Of a stretch of DNA of 64,000 bases, positions 39,549-51,795 are shown piece after piece. The DNA comes from Ulota crispa. Lineage: Eukaryota > Streptophyta > Bryopsida > Orthotrichales > Orthotrichaceae. A program made the position numbers and the translations under genes. The stretch lies in contig OY987247.1 of the NCBI GenBank assembly GCA_963920765.1, positions 19,998,471 to 20,062,470 of the forward strand, written 5' to 3'. Below the pieces are notes generated by a model. That model worked only from the letters and a program-made list of their open reading frames with translations. It was not told the origin of the DNA and did no database searches. Each line of letters opens with the position of its first letter. Position 1 is the stretch's first letter.

Positions 39549-39768
39549 AACTAAGGAAGCTAGCTTTGGTTTGAAGTGATCTTTTTGGCAGTTGTGCATC
39601 AACTTACTTGAATGCATGCAACTAACTGTCATTTGCTGAAAGGCATCCTCCATGCATGTTTAAGGGTTTATGTTTTGGTGTTACAATTGAAACCTGTATT
39701 GCTCCGCAGTGTAAACTTTTGAAAATGATACTTGTAGTACTAAAGTCAAGGGATTACTTGTAGAGGCT

Positions 39769-39850
39769 CATGTGTAAAGCCAGCCATAGCTTGGCATTAG
39801 TGGGGGTCATGTGTGAAGCTAGCCATTACTTGGCATTAGTGAAGGTATTA
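39769..39850 (+). repeat. 39-bp tandem duplication
   Basis: CATGTGTAAAGCCAGCCATAGC at 39769 recurs as CATGTGTGAAGCTAGCCATTAC at 39808; both continue TTGGCATTAGTG. A third, weaker unit follows near 39860. Confidence 0.8.
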
Positions 39851-40384
39851 CTTATAGTTGATGGTGAAGCTAGCCTTTACTTGGTGATTTGAGTGCATGT
39901 AAGAACCCTGTTCACTATTTTTTCATTGGTAGCGCATTTGATTAGTAAAGATATGGTTTCAAAACTAGAAATCCTAAACTTCCTACTTTCAAACTTCCAA
40001 TTTTGAAACTCCATGCTCATCCCTTCCTTGCTTAAATCATCTCTCAAAATGCAGGTGAAATCAGCTAGCGCTTCTACCTTTCATGCAATTTTGTTGACTT
40101 TTGTTTGTTTTGGCATCTATTTATTGTTGGTGTAGTTGCTGTGTGTAGGACCTAATGACTATAGACAAAACATTCGAGTGTAGGCTACAATTGCTATGTT
40201 GTACTTGCTATGTAGGGCCAAATGATTATGACAAAGATTTAGGGTGTAGGGTGCAATTGGAATTGTCCATATTTTTGAAGATAAGCAAGCTAAGCATTGC
40301 ATATGGAAAGGAAGATGAAGTGAACTTTGTGACTCAAAGGTCCATTGCAAGTTGCTTGAATTGTCTATGACATCCAAAGTTTAG

Positions 40385-40525
40385 GATTGGCCATTAACAC
40401 TATGCACAGGAAGTCTACTACAATGCAAATCACTTAGTATAGTGAATCAAAAAGATTGGCCATAAACACTATGCATAAGAAGTCCAATGAAATGCAAGTC
40501 ACATATTGCAGTGAATCAAAAGGCT
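40385..40525 (+). repeat. 69-bp tandem duplication
   Basis: GATTGGCCATTAACACTATGCA at 40385 recurs at 40454 with AAACACTATGCATAAGAAGTC. Both units end with AGTGAATCAAAA. Confidence 0.8.
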
Positions 40526-40689
40526 ATTCCATTGATTTTCATAATAGGTGAAATCCCTCTTTCCAAAGATTGATTGTGCTTGAAATAGCATTATTCAAAA
40601 ACCTAAGTAAAACCCTAAACTTTAAACCGCCCAAACATGCTCCAACTTCACTACCATGCATTTGTTACAAGCCTAAATTACTACACTTT

Positions 40690-40790
40690 GTCAACCATAA
40701 TTGTGAAGGAATACAAGCACACATTTTAAACTATAATTGTGAAGGAATACAAACATACTTTGTCAACCATACTCATGAAGGAATATAAGC
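40690..40790 (+). repeat. About 37-bp tandem repeat, three copies
   Basis: AATTGTGAAGGAATACAA occurs twice and a diverged ACTCATGAAGGAATATAAG follows. Part of an AT-rich stretch. Confidence 0.75.
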
Positions 40791-40939
40791 AATTGCTCGC
40801 AGCTAAAGAAAAAACATTATATATCCTAAACCATGATGTCACAACCACCACAATTTTTTCAACAACTTTCGCTCTAGAGGATTTTCCTCTTTGTGCTATT
40901 GCTCTTGCTTGTGGCCCTCTTGCTTTGGATGCTCCCGCT

Positions 40940-41270
40940 CTTAGAGTACTTGGTGTGCCCAAACTATGGCATCCACTTCCACTTGTGGTGCATGTCTGTA
41001 AGGTTCAAATGGACCGGTAAATGGCCTACTAATCCTAGGTTCATAGTTGTCTAAGTAATTTGGGTCATACCCAAACCACCACAAAGGATCTCATCTAATA
41101 TGGTAGCTTAAACAATTGCACAATTTCATTTGGTGAAACTAATTTAGGACACGTGGCATCCACTCCAATTCATCACCATCTTCTTTGCATAAAAATGACC
41201 TCACCTCCTCTTCACTGAAGAAAAGAACCTTTGCGCCGCTCCACCTCATCATCAATCTGAGCAAGGAAGC
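40940..41270 (-). other. Coding-like minus-strand tract, unrecognised
   Basis: From 41090 to 40944 the minus strand is open and reads DPLWWFGYDPNYLDNYEPRI and then a Pro-rich stretch, composition unlike random AT-rich DNA. The same frame upstream contains EEEVRSFLCKEDGDELEWMP with two stops. Probably a relic exon of a repeat-borne protein; I know no family for it. Confidence 0.3.
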
Positions 41271-42019
41271 ATTTATGGTCACCTTTTGTCGCTAGAAGTT
41301 CTTCCATCTTGAGTCACTAAAGGCCTTTTGAACGAGAATAGAAAAGGTGAGGAAACACAAAAGACCCTTTTAGGGCAATTCAAACTCAAAAGAAGAGCAT
41401 GGCTCAACAAAAACAATTGCATTGTGTTGGACTTACCGTAATCCACTTGTTAAAATCCTAAGTCCTGTCTTCCTCAAATCCAATGATATACACAGAAGGA
41501 ATCAACAAGATTAGACATGCATGAAGGCACATGCACAATTAAATGCCTTAATCATTTTCTATTCAAGTGGAACTAGTGATATGTAGCACCAAGTGTACTA
41601 TATGTATATAGGCAACAGCAAGAGTAGCCAAGTGCAACAGAGTTTAGCAATGAACCTTGTTTTAGTGCACAATGAGCCAAACCTCCCTTTGCATTGACCA
41701 TTGTGGTTTGAAGACTCAACTTGGTTCAACATGAAATATTCACTCCTTCGTCTTGCAAATGTGCATCCATTAGTAGAAAATTCAACACAAAATCAACAGA
41801 ATTTCAACCAAAAATTGTTGATTTTTTCTGTGAATTTGGTCAAGTTGATTTGGATACTTTTCTGTTGATTTTCTATTGATTATTTACAGATTTTTGTTAA
41901 TTTGTTGTTGATTTCTATTACGTATTATATGTTGTTCAATTCTATTTTTTTTCAATTTAAAATTATTTTTTTCATAGAATTTGTTTTTATTTTACAAAAA
42001 TGTGAACTTTTTAGGGGAC

Positions 42020-42112
42020 GGGCAGCTGCCTCAGCCGCTGGGCAACTGCTTGAACTCTCGGGCAACTACCCGAGTCCCTAGGCAGCTGCTCGAACTCTCG
42101 GGCAGCTGCCGG
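42020..42112 (+). repeat. G+C-rich 20-bp repeats in CACTA copy 1
   Basis: Five units of the form GGGCAGCTGCYYGARCTCTC stand in an otherwise AT-rich element. Most contain the palindrome CAGCTG or a one-base variant, and some contain GGCAGCTGCC. The block is followed by GAGGTTTGAATCCTCC. Confidence 0.88.
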
Positions 42113-42710
42113 TAGTGAGGTTTGAATCCTCCACCTCTATCCTCACACTCCACAACTTTATCACATTCTCAAAAACCACTAGAGAATGTGCAATTACACA
42201 TGCACACATTTGTATCTTGATTCTATTTGTACATTAAATGTTCATGTCTTTAGAAATCCAATAGACTTTGGAGGCTATTTCCGCCCATTAAAAGACTTTT
42301 TTTCAAAAAACTTAGAACTACAAAAAGTTGGTAAATGTGTTTTACTTTCACCTCCAACAATTTTTTTTGGATTTCAATCTTTTTATCAAAAGTTATGAGC
42401 TAAAATCAGAGAAGGTGTTTAGAAACTTTAAATAAATTGTTTACTTCCATCTTTTTGATTTTGTTTATAAATTCTTTTTGGAATTCACAAATCTCATAAG
42501 GATTGTTGTAGGCAAAGGTTGGATTCATTAATAATTATTATTTAGTGCTAGTTTTTTTTGTAAAAAGAACCTTATTTTGTTAAAATAGCCTCCATAGTTT
42601 GATAGCTTCAAATAACATGAAGTCGTGAAAAGTTACGAAATTAAAACCTTGCAATTATAAAATCAAAATTCTATAGACTTTTGAATAGTTTTGGATATTT
42701 TTTAAGGGCA

Positions 42711-43112
42711 TTAATATATGAACCACACCCTTTGAACTACTGTACCACACCCCCGGGGTAAATTTTAGATTTCTACCATCAAAAATTTGAGTTTGAGAAT
42801 TTTGAATTCAAATTTGGACTTAGAGACCATGATATTGTCTAGGACCATAAAAAATGTTGCAATTCAACAACACCCAATGAAAAAGCTTATCTTTTTTTAC
42901 AAACAAAAGTAAAAGTAACAATTTTCTCCCTAACTAAACTTTTTCATTGGGTGTTGTTGAATTACAACTTTTTTTATAGTTCTAGACAATACCATGGTCT
43001 CTAAGTCCAAATCTGAATTCAAAAGTTTCAAATTCAGCTTTTTAATGGTAGAAATCTAAAATTTACCCCGTGGTGTGGTATAGTAATTGGAAGGGTATGG
43101 TACACATATCAA
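42711..43112 (+). repeat. 402-bp foldback sequence nested in CACTA copy 1
   Basis: The ends are imperfect inverted repeats of about 180 bp: TTAATATATGAACCACACCC at the left pairs with GGGTATGGTACACATATCAA at the right, and CATTGGGTGTTGTTGAAT pairs with its complement near a loop of about 40 bp. It has no coding content. The structure is that of a foldback or MITE-type insertion, or a hairpin RNA source. No clear target duplication was found. Confidence 0.8.
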
Positions 43113-43980
43113 TTCCCATCTTTTAAAGTTTATAAAAATATTTTATAAGATTGTTTTTTTTTAATTCATTTGATTAGTAGTAGAAGGAGAAATACTAAAA
43201 ATACCCTTTAAGTCTTTCAAAATATCAAGTTTACGCCAAAAATATGTGAAACATAAAAAACATTCCTTATTTTTTGTAGGAATATCAATTATACTCCTAT
43301 CATTTTGGAAAAATAATAAAAAAGCTCTTCTATTTTGAAATGTTAAATATATCCTTGTGTTATTTGAAATGTAAAAATCACCTTTGGTTTCTTGTAAGAA
43401 TTTGCATTAAACTATACACTTGGTTATCATGTAACACAAAGATATTTTTGGTACTTTTAATCCTTAAGGGACATATATGATTTCCTCAAAGAATTGAGGA
43501 GCATCTTTTATGTTTGTTTGTAAAGAAATTTTGGTATTTAAAACAACAAAATGTTGTACTTTTTATATAAAATTTTGTTGAATTAGTGAAGTTGTGTCCA
43601 AAAGTGTCTAGATCAACAAAAAAACTATTGATTTTTTTGTTATTATGGTCATGTTTTTACTTGACTTTAAAGGCTGCTAATTTTAAATCTTACCAAATTG
43701 TGAAAAGTAAAGAAAATAAAACCAGTCAATGTACACTCAAACTTCTAAAAGATTCTATTTTTTTGAAAACTTCTTTTAGTTTTTAAAACTTCATAAAAAT
43801 TTAATGAGGCCCAAAAAGATTTTAGAAAGATTTCAAAAACAAACCTAAACTATTGTGATAGTTTTTTTACTAAAAATATTTTAAAGTATTTTGATGATTT
43901 ACAAAAAGATTCCTAAAGGACTCTAATTTAGTCTAAGAGATTCTATTTCTATAAGTATTTTGAAGTACTTTAACAAATTT

Positions 43981-44903
43981 CATAAAGATTTTAAAAAGAT
44001 TCTCAAAGATTCCTAAAAGGTTCTTGAAGATTTTTAGAGATTTTCAAAGATTTTTTGAATTTCAAAAAAGATTTTCAAAAGATTTCCAAAGATTCCCAAA
44101 GATTCTTAAAGATTCTCAAAGCTTCTCAAAGCTTCCAGGAAAACTCTAAGATTATTCATAAAGATTTTCAAAAATTCTCAAAAAAATTCAAAATTCCTAA
44201 AACATTTCCAAAGATTCTCAAATATTCCAAACTATTCTCAAAGATTCTCAAGAATTCTCAAATATTCCTAAAAGATTCTCAAAGATTCTCAAAGATTCTC
44301 AAAGATTCTCAAAGATTCTCAATTGTTCTCAAACATTCTCAAAGATTCCAAAAAAACTTGAAAAGATTCCAAAAGATTTTCAAAGATTCTTAAAGATTCC
44401 TAAAAGATTTTCAAAGATTCTCAAAGATTCTTAAATGTTCACAAACATTCTCGCAGATTCCAAAAAAACTTGAAAAGACTCCCAAAGATTTCCAAAGATT
44501 CTTGAAGGTTCTCAAAAAACTTGAAAAGATTTCCAAAGAATCTCAATTGTTCTCAAACATTCTCAAAGATTCCAAAAAATCTTGAAAAGATTCCAAAAGA
44601 TTTTCAAAGATTCTTAAAGATTTCTAAAAGATTCTCAAAGATTTTTAAAGATTCCTAAAAGATTCTCAAAGATTCCTAAAAGATTCTCAAAGATTCTCAA
44701 AGATTCTCAATTGTTCTCAAACATTTTCAAAGATTCCAAAAAAATTTGAAAAGATTTCCAAAGATTCTCAAAGATTCTAAAATCTTGAAAAAATTCTTAA
44801 ATATTCTTTAAAATCATGAAAAGATTCTCAATGATTCCCAAAGATTCTTGAAGATTCTTAAAGATTCACAAAAAATTCCCAAAAGATCCTCAAAAGATTC
44901 CAA
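43981..44903 (+). repeat. 10-bp-unit AAAGATTCTC array in CACTA copy 1
   Basis: About 920 bp of variants of AAAGATTCTC, AAAGATTCCT and AAAGATTTTC, with near-perfect runs around 44270-44320. It keeps a frame open for 112 codons of Lys/Phe/Ser/Gln-rich repeat peptide, which is a by-product of the array and not evidence of a gene. Confidence 0.9.
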
Positions 44904-45189
44904 ATTTTTTGTTGATTTAGATAATGGCGTCCAAATCAACAGAATGTATTTAGTTTTTTACAGCATTCTGTTAAATGAGTCAGTTAGTGTGGGCAAGTGC
45001 CCAAATCAACAAGAAACTGTTGATTTTCTATTGTTTTGGAAGGAGTTTTCTACTAGTGATGTAATCTCTTACAATGTCAATGTCCAATTTAGTGTTAGTG
45101 TCCTTCCAATCCTGCTTAAACAATACACATAAGCCCATTCTAGCCTTCAAACATACTCTTTGTAACGTCCAGTTAGGCACATGGGCCTT

Positions 45190-48139
45190 CTAGTAGTAAG
45201 GCAAATTTGAATTTGGATTTGAACAAGCCATGCAAAAATAAGTTAGTTGGTGGAATTTAATCAAAGTTGGGTCCTTGAATGATAAGGACTGGCAGTGATG
45301 CATGCCTGTTGTCCTAGGAATTGGTTTGGCCTCCAACTTGTCCACTCTTGAAATGGCACCTTTTTTGATCTTCCAAAAGAACTTTGTGATTGTTTGGCAT
45401 TCCCCAAGTTGTCTAGTATGAAATTTGTTGCTCTCCTCTTGCAAAAATTGAACCACTTGAGAAGAATTTTGTAGCTATTGACCATTAAGTTTGATCTACT
45501 CCTTTTGTAACTCTTGTTTTAGAAGAACACCTGCCCTATCTACTTCTCCTTCACCATGGCCAAAGGCAAAGTAATTCTAGCACATTTGGCAACCTTCTGG
45601 CAATTCTCAGTTCATTATCAAACTAGGAAATTTGCTAACAAATACCAAGCTTGTATTTACTTAAATTGTCCACTGTAGCCATCACTCCATACATTGTGAT
45701 TAGTCGGGTAAAATCCCTCGGACCCCAAGTAATTCTAGTGCAACATGAATACATGCTAAATATGTAATGAATTGTCTTACTTGTCATCAAAAACGTAATA
45801 GTGGACTTGTTTGAGCAGATAAGGCTCACCACTACATGCAGGCCAATTGAGGTTCCTTTGAAAAGTAATGTGGATTAGAATTGAAACTTGTTCAATGCAC
45901 CAATGTATTGATTGGATTTCATTTTGAACCTTCATAGAGTAGTTTTTTGAGGGTCTACACAAGATATGAGAGTACCGTTAGGGACAAAGTGAATAATTCT
46001 TTGAATTGAAAGTCTTGCTAGGAGGCCAAAAAGTTATGAGCAATGAACTCCACAAGTTTAGGTTTCAAATAATCAATGAGTTTATATGGCTTTGTCTCAC
46101 AATACATGATCTTGATGGCCTTCTTGGACTTCTTGTCCTCTTCCACACCAATAGTCTCATACCTTGTATGTTTCCCCTTCACTAGCTTCTTTAAAGAAGC
46201 CTCACAAGGGCTAATCTTTAAGTTATGAACTCCACAATTCAAACAATTACCTAGAAGACAATTTTGCTGACATCTCAAATTCATCCTTCTAGGAAGGAAC
46301 AAAACTCTAAAGATGAGTTAGGCATTTGTAGATTTCATGATGTGCATGACAACTAGAAATCATGCTTTCAAGATCATTTAGTGCATCACAAACAATGCAA
46401 AAACAAGTGCAAGCTTTGTGTACACCTTGCAAATCACAATGCATTCCATTCAAGGCATCTTGGAGGTGTTCAAAATCTTGGTGGTACCTACAACAGCATG
46501 TGTTTTATACTGTCAATCTCCTTTCCCATCAACACTTCAATCCCACAAATATCCTCAAGGTGCATGTGACATTGGGAAAAAATTTCTTGAATTCTGTAAA
46601 GAATTACAACTGCAACACAAACATGCAATACTACTTAACCACTTGCTCTAAACTACAAAGGACCATAGAGGACCACAAAAGACTATGGGTGTGCTTACAA
46701 TTGCTTGCAGTAGTACTTTGAAGGACTACTAAGGACCAAACGAACTTATACAATGCATACCTGCTTAGATTTTTTGCAATTAAGGGCCTCACAGAGCCAA
46801 CAACAAAGGAAGTGCTTAGCTGCTATGGAAGATCAAAGCAAAGAACCAAAAAGGAAAAATGAAACATTGGTTAGGTTTAAGCGCACAAGGCTTCTTGACC
46901 TCTTGACAGCCCTTGCAATGTTCTTAGAAAGAAGCGGTGTTCCTTTACTTCTTACAACTAAGGACCATGATTAACTAAAGAACTCCTAAGAAGTATTTGT
47001 TTCACACTATAGTTTTGTTTGAAGCTTAGCTACTTACATTCACAAGGTTCAAGTGCCTACATGTCCCAAGAGCCTCAAGAAGATATCTTGAAGTCGTCCA
47101 AAACAAAATAAGGAACACACTCACTTTGTTGCTATGTAGACACAAAACTAGGAGTGCAATGCCTCTAATCTCATGTATAGCACCAATCTTGGAGCACAAA
47201 CTTTGCAAGCAATAAGACACACTTTAGATGCATTCTTAAAAATACAGAGACGTGCTGAAGCTATAGATTGTGAAAGTTCAAGATTACTTGGGATAGCTGT
47301 AGATAGTGAGTTACATGCTCAATGTACTACAATGGTCCAATCCACTTCCTCACAATGTCCTTGCAATTAGGAAAAATAGTGATCTCTTTCTCCTACCAAT
47401 TGGTATTGATTTCCTTCACTACATTTGGAAGTGCATCAGAGTGGACTCTTTCTTGATCTCTCAACTAGAAAGCATCTTCTACATTGTTTAGAAGAACTCT
47501 CCTAATGAGTTCCTTCTTGATGTTTCTCCAATCCACTCCGAGTAACCTTGCCACACCCCTTTGACTCCCCATTTCTAGTGCAACTACAAGAGTAGTCACA
47601 ATGTTTTTTCCTAAAAGCAATTTAGCTTTTTGAAGGCCTGCTAAGTGAGTTGGTGTACCATCTTTGAAGCTACCAAAGACTTGCTGTCCCAATTTCATTG
47701 TGATAGGATCTCTCAAAAATAAAAAGCACCATGTCTTTTAGCATTGGTTTGCCCAAAAGCTTCATGATTGTGAGGTGCTGAACCTCTATGTCATGAAGTT
47801 TCAACTTCTGTGATGCACACAAACTAATCTCTTGAGCAAGAGTGGCACTAGTCTTGTGATCCTTTCTTTCAACAGACCCTAAGAACCTAGGCTCTACATT
47901 TTTGCTTCTCACTGCATTCAATTTTGTTGCACTTTGTTATTTGGCTTTCTTTGCACAACATCTATGGTTTTCCTCTCTATTGTTGGCTTTTGTTTCTTAG
48001 CGTACCAAATCTGATAATTGAAGCTTGGTACTGAGAAGTCTGCAAATTCCATATAGGATTGCAAATTGGAGGGTTCTGCGTTGGCAAAATTAGTGGTCAA
48101 TCCTTCCATTGGGATGACTACAACTACTTCCTTGTACAC
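45190..48139 (-). pseudogene. Decayed D/D/E transposase-like gene between the CACTA copies
   Basis: Read from 48139 down, coding blocks appear in changing frames. N-terminal part: ERKDHKTSATLAQEISLCAS, GLQKAKLLLGKNIVTTLV and VARLLGVDWRNIKK, then a block with SDALPNVVKEI, NCKDIVRKWIG and HYLQLSQ (47440-47210). Middle: CCCRYHQDFEHLQDALN near 46500, then LGNCLNCGVHNLKISPCE and EFIAHNFLAS. Core: KNYSMKVQNEIQSIHW near 45944, VYYVFDDK-like sequence, VWSDGYSGQFK at 45660-45697 and GHGEGEVDRAG at about 45530-45561, giving second and third acidic residues of a D/D/E site. The first Asp region before KNYS is lost. C-terminal: VQFLQEESNKFH and YFCMACSN with a CxxC. I recall this domain order from repeat-borne proteins of ferns, conifers and animals but cannot name the superfamily with certainty. 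Many stops show that it is dead. Confidence 0.7.
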
Positions 48140-51047
48140 AATGACATAGAGTTCAAAACCCTACAAGAGCATAAAAGAATTCAAAGACATACAATCTTCC
48201 ACATCAAAGGCCCTAGACCCTATAATTAAGCTTGAAGGTCCCAACCCTAAGCACATATAAGGTACACCTTTAGATAAAAACAAAAATTGCCTAAACACAA
48301 AATACAAATTGCTCTTTTGTAAATTCTAGGCTTATGATTGACCTCAAAATTAAAGCTTTAGGGTCTAAATTAGGGGCCAAGAGAGATGCACACTATAGTT
48401 TGCCGCCAACGACACCTTTGTGATCTAGTCTCAGATGCACTTAGAAGCACAAGTGGTTTGCACAGGACTTGATCTATAATCCTATTGTGCATCTCAAGAA
48501 GACGGGTTGCTTTTTTTATAGACTATAAATTGCTGCTAAAGTCACTCTCCAGAGCTTCACCACAAATGTGCCATGGAGTCTTTGATGGCATCACAAAGAT
48601 TTCCTCCCCTTCTATTTCTTCCTCATCAAGCAAAATCCGCTTCAAAGATTTCTACATTTCTGTGCTCACTTGTTGCCACACTACACCAAGTTGTCTAGAA
48701 TTAGCACCACTATATACAATGGAAACACTACTCTTCATATTCTCATTGCTCATTTTGAGAAAAAAAGCCTAAAGTCTATGCCCACTCACTCTGGGAGCAA
48801 TGTTCTTCCCAACAACTGAAGTTGCAATGTTCAAAATTGAATGTGGCAACATGCAATTACTATTGTAGGTTGCAACATTCACCAAGTTGCATACCTCAAT
48901 GCATTCCCACAACCCTGATCTCAAACTTGGCAACAACTTTGAAAAACAACAAAGAGAGCTTCTAACCTAGAATCCAAACAAGTAGCACAAGATTTGCTGT
49001 CATTGGTAGTAACGGACAATTATGAACAGATCATTAGGTTTCACGCTATTCTAGAACATTGTCGCAAGACTAGATGTCCAACTACTCCATTCATCATGTT
49101 TTTCATCCAATTCTTATAGCAACTAAGGACCAAAAGGATTGCCTACATGTGGAAATTTACCCTTAATCCATCTTGAAACATTATCAAACATCACCATTTT
49201 TTGTGACAAGGCACATGTATAATGTTTGCATCTAATAATCCAAAATTTAAAAAAAAAAACTCAAAATTGTGTTCATTCAATTTATCAAAAACCTCCCAAA
49301 AAAGGAGTGGTTATGCCCAACTTGTCTCCTATAAGCATGCTTTGACCCCACTCAATTTCTATGGTAAGTTGTAATACACACAAGTTCCTCTATTGTAAAC
49401 CTTGTATCTTGGTGTTGCACAATGTCATCATCATTCATTGATTTGTTCAAGTTTGAGTTGTATTTGGCCAGAAAGAAATTAAAAATCTCCCATTCCACCA
49501 AAATTTATAGCCTTCCATTGTTCTTGGATGCAAGTATAAAAGTCTAATGATGCATGGACGCTTCTCCAAACACCACCAAGCCTCATTTATGATTTCTTGG
49601 CACTTCTCCTTTTTCATGTTTTATCTTCAAAATCTTCCCCACAAAAAAAACCTAACTAGGAATACTTTGAAATTTAGTTAAACTTCACCTTCCAGACACT
49701 CCTATATGTGCCATTTTCTTTTTGTTCTAGCATTGGTACCACTTTCACAAAACTTTCAAGCCACTTAAATGTTTTGTTTATATAGTGAGCCTCAATCTTG
49801 TTCTCCATTTTTTCTTTCCATGGTGCTTCTTCTTTTTATTTGACAAAAAAAATTGCTAAGCCTATGATTGGATCATTTGGAAATTGGAAACCAACTTATT
49901 GTCTTACATGTCCTAATTGCTACCACTTTTTTATTTGCATGGTAACACTAGCTTGCCACAATTTTGGTGGTCAATGCAAACACTTGTTTATCCAACCAAT
50001 CTAGGTGCAACCAATAATTTAAATAATTGTTGAATCTCTCAAATGCTTCAAAATTTGACTTGAGCTCCCTTTGCATGTGTTGTGTCAGTTTATAGTAACC
50101 TCCTTTACCATTGTTAGAATACTCTTTTGCCAACGACAAAAAACTTTGTTGAATGTAGAAATTTAGAAGCTATTTCCTTCTTTTGACCACAAACTCATGT
50201 AGGGGCATATAAGGCCTTCTTCATTAAATTGAGACAAAATTGCCATAATGAGACTTTCAAAATGAGTGCAAAGTGCCCATTTAAGCAATAGTTGTTGAAT
50301 CCAAGGATAAATAGAGTTGAACTTCCAGCTACAATTTAAAGTTTTGAATGTGTTTCCTTTAATGATTTGAAACAAGCAAGCGCCATTGCATCAATACATG
50401 GGAAGACAGTCATTCACATGGACTTGTCACAAAGTTGTGTAAAAAGATGAGGAGTAAGAAACTTCAATTTCAAAGGAGTTGATTGACTTGAATATCAACA
50501 TACACAAAAAGTGACTCTTCTCACTAAATCCACTAAAGTGCATGAATCATGAAGTTCTATTATTGATTTCAAATGATAAAAAAAGTTGAAAAGCCTTATT
50601 GTACAGTCAAGAAGCCTTAAACCTCTCTGACATTTTTTTATATCCATTGCTTAGTGTTTATAGTAAAAGATGTTAGAAAGCTGATGGCTTTGACATGTGA
50701 AGTATGGAAAATCTCTAAGATATTTTTTGATTTGAATTTATTCTATTTATGGTAAAGAATCAAAAACTTTACTCAAACCCCTAGACATTGCTCTTGGTTG
50801 TAGAAACTACTTTTATTGCTTCTATGGCTTTCAGCCTTGCCAAGATTCTTACAATATCCTTGTGTCAAGAAGGATATTGCAGCCCATTGTCACTATACAA
50901 AGCATTGCTCTTGTTAGGACTATGAGATTCAATGGCTTTGTGCTTCAACTTGTGAGTTATTTGAGGAACCTCTAAAATAGATAGAGATCTCAATTCTTGC
51001 AAGGGCAGCCTCAACAGGGACAATTTTACATTGTTTATGGATGGATG
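48140..51047. other. Spacer with minor coding-like blocks
   Basis: Mostly non-coding. On the minus strand 50375-50163 and 50139-49948 read as coding-like (for example KGGYYKLTQHMQRELKSNFE and NYWLHLDWLDKQVFALTTK) in different frames, probably pieces of another transposon protein. No domain can be assigned. Confidence 0.35.
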
Positions 51048-51202
51048 GTACACTAGTAGAATACTCCTTCCAAAACAACAAAAAATCAACAGTTTCTTGT
51101 TGATTTGGGCACTTGCCCACGCTAATTGACTAATTTAACAAAATTCTGTAAAAAACTAAATACGTTTTGTTGATTTGGACACTATTATCTAAATCAACAA
51201 AA

Positions 51203-51795
51203 ATTTTGGAATCTTTTGAAGATCTTTTGGGAATTTTTTGTGAATCTTTAAGAATCTTCAAGAATCTTTTGGAAATCATTGAAAATCTTTTCATGATTTT
51301 AAAGAATATTTAAGAATCTTTTTGAGATTTTAGAATCTTTGAGAATCTTTGAGAATCTTTGAAAATCTTTTAGGAATCTTTAAGAATCTTTGAAAATCTT
51401 TTGGAATCTTTTCAAGTTTTTTTGGAATCTTTGAGAATGTTTGAGAACAATTGAGAATCTTTGAGAATCTTTGAGAATCTTTGAGAATCTTTGAGAATCT
51501 TTTAGGAATATTTGAGAATTCTTGAGAATCTTTAAGAATAGTTTGGAATATTTGAGAATCTTTGGAAATGTTTTAGGAATTTTGAATTTTTTTGAGAATT
51601 TTTGAAAATCTTTATGAATAATCTTAGAGTTTTCCTGGAAGCTTTGAGAAGCTTTGAGAATCTTTAAGAATCTTTGGGAATCTTTGGAAATCTTTTGAAA
51701 ATCTTTTTTGAAATTCAAAAAATCTTTGAAAATCTCTAAAAATCTTCAAGAACCTTTTAGGAATCTTTGAGAATCTTTTTAAAATCTTTATGAAA
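51203..51795 (-). repeat. 10-bp-unit array in CACTA copy 2
   Basis: The same array as in copy 1 on the other strand but only about 590 bp long. The loss of about 335 bp fits unequal exchange or replication slippage in the array. Confidence 0.9.

Larger units (their letters stand above)
41768..45058 (+). mobile_element. CACTA-type non-autonomous transposon, copy 1 (3291 bp)
   Basis: The left end reads CATTAGTAGAAAA (one change from CACTAGTAGAAAA) and the right end reads TTTTCTACTAGTG, so inverted ends of about 13 bp with CACTA/TAGTG termini. The flanking trinucleotides are ATC and ATG, a 3-bp target duplication with one mismatch. The subterminal 150 bp on both sides carry repeated TGTTGATTT words in both orientations (41789, 41815, 41842, 41862, 41905; 44909, 44933, 45003, 45018), as expected of CACTA/En-Spm elements, whose transposase binds subterminal repeats. 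No transposase is encoded; the only open stretches (42186-42398 and 44055-44393) have no domain. It would need a transposase supplied in trans. The strand given is arbitrary and marks copy 2 as opposite. Confidence 0.88.

Noticed and set aside
42117..42140. tRNA T-arm-like GAGGTTTGAATCCTCC
   Set aside because: No matching acceptor, D-arm or anticodon arm around it.
42186..42398. 70-codon frame, identical in both CACTA copies
   Set aside because: Identity is explained by recent duplication of the whole element. It shows no domain, so it does not support a protein.
44055..44393. 112-codon open frame rich in Lys, Phe, Ser and Gln, repeated at 51380-51718
   Set aside because: It is the read-out of the 10-bp-unit array; the peptide period follows the DNA period and there is no domain.
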